Source: Chryseobacterium rhizoplanae (GTDB lineage Bacteria > Bacteroidota > Bacteroidia > Flavobacteriales > Weeksellaceae). Taken from it: 64,000 nt of DNA. The notes under the pieces were generated by a model. That model made no database searches. It worked only from the letters and a program-made list of their open reading frames with translations, and was not told where the DNA came from. Positions within the stretch are counted from its first letter, which is position 1; every line of letters begins with the position of its first letter. The translations under genes were made by a program, and so were the position numbers. Shown piece by piece: positions 57,807 to 64,000 of the stretch. The DNA lies in contig NZ_FXTC01000002.1 in the NCBI RefSeq assembly GCF_900182655.1, positions 248,001-312,000 of the forward strand, written 5' to 3'.

Positions 57807-59159
57807 ATGTCAACAAACACCTCTTCAAATATTATTTATAAATCGACTCTGGTAGCTTCTGTGGGTGGTTTATTGTTCGGCTATGATACTGCTGTGATCT
57901 CAGGAGCTATTGGTTTTATGAAGATTTATTACCAGCTTTCTGATGTAATGACTGGCTGGGTAGCTTCCTGTGCTTTACTGGGCTGTATCATCGGAGCCAT
58001 GTATTCCGGGAAACTCAGTGATCAGGTGGGAAGGAAAAGAGTATTAATGCTTTCTGCCCTGTTATTCATCATTTCTTCTGTAGGAACAGCATTGGCCCCT
58101 AACCTCTGGATTTTTGTTATATTCCGGATTATTGGAGGTATGGGAATCGGGATTGCCTCCATGCTCTCTCCGATGTATATTTCAGAAATGGCACCAGCAG
58201 CAATTCGGGGACGTTTGATATCCATCTTTCAGCTGGGAATTGTGACAGGCATTCTTGTTATTTATTTTGTGAATGCTTACATCGCCGGTATTCATGATGA
58301 AAGCTGGAATATTTCTACGGGATGGCGCTGGATGTTCGGATCAGGAGTTATTCCTTCAATAATCTTTATTCTACTACTACTTAGTGTACCTGAAAGCCCT
58401 CGCTGGCTGGCAAAACAGAAACGGAACAATGAAGCATTAGCCATTCTTACACAGATTAATGGAACCCATGCGGCTCAAAAGGAACTGGAATCTATCAGTG
58501 AATCCCTGAAAGACGAAACTCCTTTTTCTTTTTCCGAGATAAAAGAACCCCAATTAAAACAGGCTCTTATTATTGGAATTTTGCTCGCTGTATTTTCACA
58601 GATCACGGGAATCAATGCGATTATGTATTATGCTCCTGAAATTTTCAAATCAACAGGTGTAGGATCGGATTCTGCCTTTATACAAACCATTCTTGTAGGA
58701 GTTATTAATCTGATCTTTACTTTTGTTGCTATAAAATATGTAGACCTCTGGGGCCGGAAAAAACTTCTTCTGCTGGGAATTTCCGGGATGGCTATCTGTC
58801 TTTTTATTGTAGGTTTTGCCTTTTATACCCAACAGCAGGGATATCTTGTTCTCATCGCAATTCTTGGTTATATTGCCTGCTTTGCTATGTCATTGGGGCC
58901 TTTGACATTTGTTGTTATTGCCGAGATTTTCCCTACAAAAGCCCGTGCTACGGCAATGTCTGTGGCTACATTTTTTCTTTGGCTGGCGGTGTTTCTGGTA
59001 TCTCAAACCTTTCCCGTGCTTATAGGATCTATCGGGAATGCTTATACATTCTGGATTTATATGATTGTTGCTGTAATTACTTTCCTCTTTATCTGGAAAA
59101 TGGTTCCGGAAACCAAAGGAAAAACACTGGAAGAGATAGAAAAAACCTGGGAAAAATAA
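57807..59159 (+). CDS. sugar porter family MFS transporter
   Basis: Inner-membrane symporter of 450 aa with twelve predicted helices. The sugar-porter subfamily motifs are clear: GYDTAVISGA in helix 1, DQVGRKRVLM after helix 2, PESPRWL at the end of helix 6, and PETKGKTLEEIE at the C-terminus. Its position as the last gene of the GH38-ROK-isomerase operon suggests uptake of mannose or a similar hexose. A bidirectional terminator follows. Confidence 0.93.
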   Translation: MSTNTSSNIIYKSTLVASVGGLLFGYDTAVISGAIGFMKIYYQLSDVMTGWVASCALLGCIIGAMYSGKLSDQVGRKRVLMLSALLFIISSVGTALAPNLWIFVIFRIIGGMGIGIASMLSPMYISEMAPAAIRGRLISIFQLGIVTGILVIYFVNAYIAGIHDESWNISTGWRWMFGSGVIPSIIFILLLLSVPESPRWLAKQKRNNEALAILTQINGTHAAQKELESISESLKDETPFSFSEIKEPQLKQALIIGILLAVFSQITGINAIMYYAPEIFKSTGVGSDSAFIQTILVGVINLIFTFVAIKYVDLWGRKKLLLLGISGMAICLFIVGFAFYTQQQGYLVLIAILGYIACFAMSLGPLTFVVIAEIFPTKARATAMSVATFFLWLAVFLVSQTFPVLIGSIGNAYTFWIYMIVAVITFLFIWKMVPETKGKTLEEIEKTWEK

Positions 59160-59190
59160 GTACTATTATCTTATTTCCACTTCAATAAAA

Positions 59191-59232
59191 AAATCCCATT
59201 TTAGAGCCCTATGACCTGCTAAAATGGGATTT
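59191..59232. terminator. bidirectional terminator between the two mannoside operons
   Basis: AAATCCCATTTTAG (59191-59204) pairs perfectly with CTAAAATGGGATTT (59219-59232) around a 14-base loop; A/T runs on both sides. Confidence 0.88.
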
Positions 59233-59253
59233 GTAATATCTGCTTATTCCGGA

Positions 59254-59751
59254 TTATCTTCCAAAATCATCCTGTACTCTTACGATATCATCTTCATCGG
59301 AAGGATTGGAGGCATCAGTGTGCTGCCAGATTTCGGCAACGATACCCCAGCCTGCAAGACCGATTAATCTGTGTCTTTCACCCTGCTGAAGTTTTACCTG
59401 ATCTTTTGGTCCATATTCTCCTAATTCTCCTTCTTCATCAGTATTGCTTCTTTTGATTCCTACAGTTCCTTCCACTACCTGCCAGATTTCGGCTCTTCTG
59501 TGGTGATACTGCCAGCTTAATCTTGCTTCCGGAGCCACAATAAGGATTTTCGGGCTTAGCTTCCCTCCTATTCTCAGGCTGTCTACATCAATCCCATCAA
59601 AATACTGGTTGGCAAAATCCTGCGCCTGTGTTTCATCAATCACGAAGAATCCTCCCCATGGTCTTGTATCATCTTTTGCTGCAATGTTAAAACCTTGTTT
59701 CTGCAGCATGCTTCCCACTTTATCGAATATTTCTTTTTTTTCTGTACTCAT
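59254..59751 (-). CDS. cupin-domain sugar-phosphate isomerase-like protein
   Basis: A 165-aa single-domain cupin. RPWGGFFVIDE near residue 30, LSWQYHHRRAEIWQVVEGT (about 78-96) and QQGERHRLIGLAGWGIVAEIWQ supply the two cupin motifs, with His/His/Glu and a second His for metal. It resembles the isomerase half of bifunctional mannose-1-phosphate guanylyltransferase/phosphomannose isomerase (type II) and lies 24 bp after the GH92 gene. An isomerase role on mannose-6-phosphate is plausible. Similar proteins are sometimes named phosphoheptose isomerase, which the cupin fold does not support. Confidence 0.75.
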   Translation of the reverse strand: MSTEKKEIFDKVGSMLQKQGFNIAAKDDTRPWGGFFVIDETQAQDFANQYFDGIDVDSLRIGGKLSPKILIVAPEARLSWQYHHRRAEIWQVVEGTVGIKRSNTDEEGELGEYGPKDQVKLQQGERHRLIGLAGWGIVAEIWQHTDASNPSDEDDIVRVQDDFGR

Positions 59752-59775
59752 ACAGTGATATTTTTAAATTAAAAA

Positions 59776-62058
59776 TTATTTATTTGATTCTTCTTTTGAC
59801 ATTGAATACGGAAAATCTTTTTCCTGTGAACCTCTTTCTTTATTTGGTTTGTTATCCATTTTAAAGTCTAGCACAGCTCCTTTCATCAACTCTTTATGGC
59901 TCAGCCAGTTTTTGGAATAAGGCTGTTGGTTTACATTCAAAGATTTTACATATAAATTTTCAGAATTGTTTTCCGGAGCTTTTATTTCAATTTTCTTACC
60001 ATTTTCAAGATGAATGGTTGCTTCTTTAAATAATGGAGCTCCCAACACATACTGATCCGTTGCCGGCGTTACGGGATAAAATCCAAGGGCTGAGAAAATA
60101 TACCATGCGGAAGTCTGTCCGTTATCTTCATCTCCACAATATCCGTCCGGAGTGGCATGGTACAATTTATTCATTACTTGTCTTGCCCAATATTGTGTTT
60201 TGTAAGGCGCTCCTGCATAATTATACAGATAGATCATGTGCTGAATAGGCTGGTTTCCATGGGCATACTGCCCCATATTCATGATCTGCATTTCTCTGAT
60301 CTCATGGATAACACCACCATAATAGCTGTCATCAAAAACCGGCGGCAATGAGAAAACCTCATCGAGTTTGGCTTCAAATTTCTTTTTTCCACCCATCAGC
60401 TCTGACAAACCGTCAATATCCTGGAAAACAGACCATGTATAATGCCAGCTGTTTCCTTCTGTAAACGCATCTCCCCATTTGAAAGGATTGAAAGGTTTCT
60501 GGAAGTTCCCGTCTTTATTTTTACCACGCATCAAACCTGTTTCCTTGTCAAAGACATTTTTATAATTATAAGCTCTTTTCTTATAAATATCAATTTCTGA
60601 AGCGGGTTTCCCCAATGCTTTTCCTAACTGATAAATTGAAAAGTCGTCATAAGCGTACTCTAATGTTCTTGCCGCATTTTCATTGATTTTTACGTCGTAA
60701 GGAACATAACCCAATTCATTATAATACTTTACTCCTGCACGGCCTACTGCTTCTATAGGACCTTCATTATTCGCTCCGTGTTTTACGGCCTGCCAAAGAG
60801 CTTCCGCATCGTACCCGCGAAGTCCTTTGATGTAAGCATCTGCTACAACGGATGCAGAATTGTTTCCGATCATAATATCAGAATATCCCGGGCTGCTCCA
60901 CTCCGGTAAGAATCCGCCTTCTTTGTATGCATTAGCCAATCCTTCCTGCATTTCTACATTGATGCTTGGGTAAACAAGGTTCAGGAAAGGGTACAAAGCA
61001 CGGAAAGTATCCCAGAATCCGGTCCCTGCGAACATTCTTCCGTCTGCAATTTTACCGTTGTAAGGACTCCAGTGTTTTATTGTATTCTGAGCATCCACTT
61101 CATATAGTTTCTGCGGGAAGAATAGAGTTCTGTATAAAGAAGAGTAAAAGGTTCTCATCTGCTGATCTGTTCCTCCTTTTACATCTATTTTTCCTAATGT
61201 TTTGTTCCAGATATTTTTAGCATCGGTTTTTACCTGTTCGAAGTTTCTGGTTCCTATTTCTCTTTTCAGATTCAGTTCTGCCTGTTCAAAGCTGATGAAT
61301 GAAGAGGCTACTTTCGCATAAACCGTTTCTTTATTTTTAAGTTTAAAACCTACGACAGCTCCTGTATGATCGCTGGTAATTTCTAATTGGTCATTAACCA
61401 GTTTATCATCTTTCCAGGCTTTTGTCAGTTCAAAATCTTTATCAAACTGAACGACGAAATAGTTTTTAAAATTATCATATTTCCCGGTAGAATATTTTGT
61501 GGTATACCCAATAATTTTTCTTTCTTTAGGGAAAATCCTGATGTAAGAACCTTTGTTCAATGCATCTACGACGATGTAAGCACTGTCTGTTTTGGGAAAA
61601 TCAAATTTAAAATAGGAAGCTCTTTCTGTAGGTGTAAATTCTGTAGTAACATTGATGTCCGCAAGGTATACACTGTAGAAATAAGGCGTAGTAACCTCAG
61701 CTTTGTGGCTGAACCAACTTGCTCTTTCGTCTTCTTTAAATTTCACTTTTCCCACTCCCGGCATGATGGCAAATGCGCCGTAATCATTCATCCAGGGAGA
61801 AGGCTGATGCGTTTGTTTAAATCCTTTTATTTTATCTGCATCGTAGGTATAAGCCCATCCGTCATCCATTTTACCGGTCTGCGGTGTCCAGATATTCATT
61901 CCCCAGGGAAGTCCGACTGCCGGATAGGTATTTCCGTTGGATAAAGAAGGCTTGGACTGCGTTCCCATCAAAGGATTCACATAATCTACGGGAGATACAT
62001 TCTGACCAAAGGCCCAGGCCTGTAATAACAGGAAGCAGGTAGAAAATATAAACTTCAT
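59776..62058 (-). CDS. GH92 family alpha-mannosidase, exported
   Basis: Secreted exo-alpha-mannosidase of 760 aa; signal peptide about 1-18 (QAWAFGQ). GH92 features: an N-terminal beta-sandwich with DYVNPLMGTQ and GNTYPAVGLPWGMN, then the (alpha/alpha)6 catalytic barrel with the calcium and acid/base region: FWDTFRALYP, NSWHYTW and the hallmark GDEDNGQTSAWYIFSALGFYP. GH92 enzymes use Ca2+ and an inverting mechanism on alpha-1,2, 1,3 or 1,6 mannosides. It complements the GH38 enzyme facing it. Second gene of a ROK-GH92-cupin operon. No T9SS tail; the C-terminus is lysine/glutamate-rich. Confidence 0.93.
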   Translation of the reverse strand: MKFIFSTCFLLLQAWAFGQNVSPVDYVNPLMGTQSKPSLSNGNTYPAVGLPWGMNIWTPQTGKMDDGWAYTYDADKIKGFKQTHQPSPWMNDYGAFAIMPGVGKVKFKEDERASWFSHKAEVTTPYFYSVYLADINVTTEFTPTERASYFKFDFPKTDSAYIVVDALNKGSYIRIFPKERKIIGYTTKYSTGKYDNFKNYFVVQFDKDFELTKAWKDDKLVNDQLEITSDHTGAVVGFKLKNKETVYAKVASSFISFEQAELNLKREIGTRNFEQVKTDAKNIWNKTLGKIDVKGGTDQQMRTFYSSLYRTLFFPQKLYEVDAQNTIKHWSPYNGKIADGRMFAGTGFWDTFRALYPFLNLVYPSINVEMQEGLANAYKEGGFLPEWSSPGYSDIMIGNNSASVVADAYIKGLRGYDAEALWQAVKHGANNEGPIEAVGRAGVKYYNELGYVPYDVKINENAARTLEYAYDDFSIYQLGKALGKPASEIDIYKKRAYNYKNVFDKETGLMRGKNKDGNFQKPFNPFKWGDAFTEGNSWHYTWSVFQDIDGLSELMGGKKKFEAKLDEVFSLPPVFDDSYYGGVIHEIREMQIMNMGQYAHGNQPIQHMIYLYNYAGAPYKTQYWARQVMNKLYHATPDGYCGDEDNGQTSAWYIFSALGFYPVTPATDQYVLGAPLFKEATIHLENGKKIEIKAPENNSENLYVKSLNVNQQPYSKNWLSHKELMKGAVLDFKMDNKPNKERGSQEKDFPYSMSKEESNK

Positions 62059-62079
62059 TGTATCGTTTCGTTTGTTAAT

Positions 62080-62940
62080 TTATATAAGCTTTTTTAATGC
62101 ATAGCTGGCCGCTCCAAGAATGGCTGCATCTTCAAATATGGCAGAAATTTTAACCTGCAAGTTAATATTATTCTTTGTTAAATTCTGAATAAATCTTTGT
62201 TCAAAATAGGGATAAGCCTTGGCAATATTTCCTCCTATAACTAAAACTTCCGGTTTGTAATGATCTACATATTTCACGATAAATTCAGAGAAAGAATCTG
62301 CATACTCATCAAATATTTGGGTTTGTATTTCTGCTGGTTTATCCAACAATTCTTTAGTCCCTGAAATTTCTTCTCCGGTGAGTTCTTTATAACGATTCAC
62401 AAACCATCGTGTTGCCAGATAATCTTCACTGATAGAATCTTTAAAAGGAGAATCCCACAAGTCTTCATCGGTAGCAAATTCTCCATTGAAGAAGGTTGTT
62501 CCCAGTCCCGTACCGAGTGTCACTCCAAAAATTTTATTGAATCCCTGAGCGCATCCTCCGAATACCTCACCCTCCATGAAGGCTGCCGCATCATTTACAA
62601 AATGAATCTGTGCCTGAGAAACAGAAAGTCTTTTGGCCAGCTCTTCTTTGATATTTACCTGATAGATATCGATGAATTTCCCCTGCTGCATCAATGATAT
62701 TCCATTTTCATAATCAAAAGGCCCTGGCATTGCAATCCCAACTAAAAGATCTTCTTTTACCAGATCATGGGCCACTTTATGAATGGCCGAAACCCATGCG
62801 GAGAAAATAACTTCTTTGTTTTCAAAAGCATCTACATGTTCTCTTACATAAGTGGATGAAATGATTTCACGTTTTTCCGGGTCTACCTGAGCCAGCGTGA
62901 TGTGTGATCCTCCGATATCTATTCCTACTATATTCTGCAT
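62080..62940 (-). CDS. ROK-family sugar kinase (without zinc motif)
   Basis: A 286-aa ROK kinase: phosphate loop GIDIGGSHITLA (5-16), VNDAAAF with catalytic Asp, and VTLGTGLGTTF. The CxCGxxGCxE zinc motif found in most bacterial ROK kinases, including the one at 55097, is missing; the corresponding region is DLWDSPFKDSISEDYLA. The two ROK proteins of this locus therefore belong to different subgroups and probably act on different sugars. First gene of the operon with GH92 21 bp downstream. Confidence 0.88.
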   Translation of the reverse strand: MQNIVGIDIGGSHITLAQVDPEKREIISSTYVREHVDAFENKEVIFSAWVSAIHKVAHDLVKEDLLVGIAMPGPFDYENGISLMQQGKFIDIYQVNIKEELAKRLSVSQAQIHFVNDAAAFMEGEVFGGCAQGFNKIFGVTLGTGLGTTFFNGEFATDEDLWDSPFKDSISEDYLATRWFVNRYKELTGEEISGTKELLDKPAEIQTQIFDEYADSFSEFIVKYVDHYKPEVLVIGGNIAKAYPYFEQRFIQNLTKNNINLQVKISAIFEDAAILGAASYALKKLI

Positions 62941-62973
62941 TATTTATTATTTTAAATTCAAACATCCTTTGAC

Positions 62974-63015
62974 TGAAAAAACAGACAAACAGGAATACAC
63001 CACCCTGTCTGTCTG
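62974..63015 (-). terminator. terminator of the LamG surface protein gene
   Basis: CAGACAAACAGG (62982-62993) pairs with CCTGTCTGTCTG (63004-63015) with one mismatch. On the - strand the stem is followed by TTTTTTC. It lies between the LamG gene and the ROK-GH92-cupin operon. Confidence 0.8.
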
Positions 63016-63071
63016 CTTTGTATTTCAGACTTTATATTATTAATTCCGATAACCATTTCATTATCTGAACT

Positions 63072-64000
63072 TTACTTTACAATCACTTTACCAGTCGATA
63101 GTACTTTACTGTTTGAGGATGTAATTTTGTAAATATAAGTACCACTGATTAAATCCTGTGTATTGACTGCGTTATTATTTTGATTAATACTCTGTTTTTT
63201 GAACAATTTTCCTGAAGCATCATACAATGCCACTTCACTTGCAGAGTTATCGCTGATAGCGAAATGAATATCATTTCCTCTTTTCACAGGATTCGGATAA
63301 ACAGTGCTGTTCTCTTTTACAGATTCAATATCTTTCACGGCAAGAGATGAAGTGCAGGCAACATCTGTTCTCCAGTTGGCATCTGTCATATTGATCAGGG
63401 TTGCAAAATGAGTGTTGGCTGTAGCATCTAAAGCTCCCATTCCACTTCCTTCATCCATTTTCCAGTTGGCTTCAAGTCCTGTGGAGTTGGCAGGAACATT
63501 ACAGTTATTGCTTACTATTTCCTGAGGAGTTAAGGCTCTTTTCCAAACTCTGAATTCATCCAGGAACCCATTGATTGTACGGGAATTATCATAATTTCTA
63601 CCCAGATAAAGAATACCGTTGGCATTGAAATTACCCGTCACTGCTGAACTTGCATCCAGGTTTCCATTGACATAAATTTTCATTGCTGCACCGTCATAAG
63701 TGGCTGCAATATGGTACCATGTATTGGTATTAAATGCTGTATTACTGTTAAGCTTCACCTGAGATGAACCAAAACTCAAAATAAACTGAAGTTTATTATT
63801 GGCCAGGTTTCCATCTCCGAAACGAAGCATTGCCGAGTTATTATCTCCCACTTCAATACCCATTACTGATGAAATATAAGGGAATCCTGTTTTGAAAGCA
63901 TTTACTTTTACCCATCCTTCAAATGTCATTGCATTTCCACTCAGGTTAAATTGACCTGCATTCAGATAGTGAGTACTCCCGTTAAAAGAAAGAGATCTTG
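63072..64000 (-). CDS. LamG-domain protein with T9SS C-terminal sorting domain (5' end outside window)
   Basis: The C-terminal 309 residues of a larger surface protein; the frame stays open to the window edge upstream of the internal Met at 63929. A concanavalin-like LamG jelly roll is visible (FNGSTHYLNAG...MTFEGWVK, TWYHIAATYDG, GFLDEFRVWKRALTPQEI). The last 80 or so residues form the type A T9SS sorting domain, starting VYPNPVKRGNDIHF, with DLISGTYIYKI and ending STGKVIVK. So the product is exported by type IX secretion and attached to the cell surface. Its position next to GH92 suggests glycan binding or an upstream catalytic domain not seen here. Confidence 0.9.
   Translation of the reverse strand, partial: RSLSFNGSTHYLNAGQFNLSGNAMTFEGWVKVNAFKTGFPYISSVMGIEVGDNNSAMLRFGDGNLANNKLQFILSFGSSQVKLNSNTAFNTNTWYHIAATYDGAAMKIYVNGNLDASSAVTGNFNANGILYLGRNYDNSRTINGFLDEFRVWKRALTPQEIVSNNCNVPANSTGLEANWKMDEGSGMGALDATANTHFATLINMTDANWRTDVACTSSLAVKDIESVKENSTVYPNPVKRGNDIHFAISDNSASEVALYDASGKLFKKQSINQNNNAVNTQDLISGTYIYKITSSNSKVLSTGKVIVK

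Noticed and set aside
59254..59751. Phosphoheptose isomerase as name for the small cupin
   Set aside because: GmhA is a SIS-fold protein; this sequence has cupin motifs instead.

Overview
The window looks like chromosome from a Chryseobacterium-like bacterium (Weeksellaceae, Flavobacteriales, Bacteroidota). The basis is a low-GC sequence, many genes preceded by the Bacteroidota -7 box TAnnTTTG (several with TTG 17-23 bp upstream), protein families largely confined to this phylum (DUF4271, DUF4293, DUF4296, DUF5689, DUF6146, DUF6702), exosortase XrtF, TonB-dependent receptors with phylum-typical extensions, and a type IX secretion (T9SS) sorting tail. The genus is inferred; no rRNA or tRNA gene was recognised.

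Layout. 1-2.1 kb: end of nadB, then nadC (NAD synthesis). 2.3-8.4 kb: TonB receptor, small membrane protein, asd, a cation-efflux transporter, and the exosortase pair xrtF plus its partner. 8.6-12.7 kb: AmgK-like sugar kinase, RapZ C-terminal-domain protein and MurU-like nucleotidyltransferase, probably amino-sugar/peptidoglycan recycling, interrupted by a GxxExxY gene bounded by inverted repeats; then a LOG-family hydrolase and a DUF6702 protein. 13-19.4 kb: AidA/PixA protein, then a TonB receptor plus DUF5689 lipoprotein divergent from a secreted nuclease-fold enzyme, a possible nucleic-acid or phosphoester scavenging locus. 19.4-26.6 kb: superoxide dismutase, rho and its divergent DUF4293 neighbour, M28 peptidase, MsbA-like ABC exporter. 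26.6-29.6 kb: a large secreted protein and a membrane-anchored HTH regulator, both preceded by almost identical promoter modules. 30-40.7 kb: conserved housekeeping block (psd, cdsA, LUD protein, ftsH, rsfS, birA, lptF/G, tgt, DUF4296, polyprenol-phosphate mannosyltransferase, DUF4271, hemD). 40.9-43.7 kb: oligopeptidase B-like enzyme, a four-helix-bundle (S23/IVS-type) gene flanked by inverted repeats, and a small unknown. 44.5-50.7 kb: two-component system, His/Cys-repeat lipoprotein, Cys-rich small protein, and a TonB receptor carrying two N-terminal HMA metal-binding domains; together a probable metal (copper?) locus. 50.9-64 kb: mannose/mannoside catabolic locus with GntR regulator, GH38, ROK kinase, phosphomannose isomerase fusion and sugar porter on the + strand, facing cupin, GH92, ROK kinase and a LamG/T9SS surface protein on the - strand.

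The least explained structure is intergenic. Two families of short dispersed inverted repeats recur, one built on ATCATTTATCAATCATC and one on CTTAA units. Each family has a copy that encloses a small ORF (four-helix-bundle protein; GxxExxY protein) and copies without an ORF. This suggests small cassettes resembling rRNA intervening sequences that land next to gene ends. All calls are by reading alone; family names are from recognition of motifs, and no database search was run.
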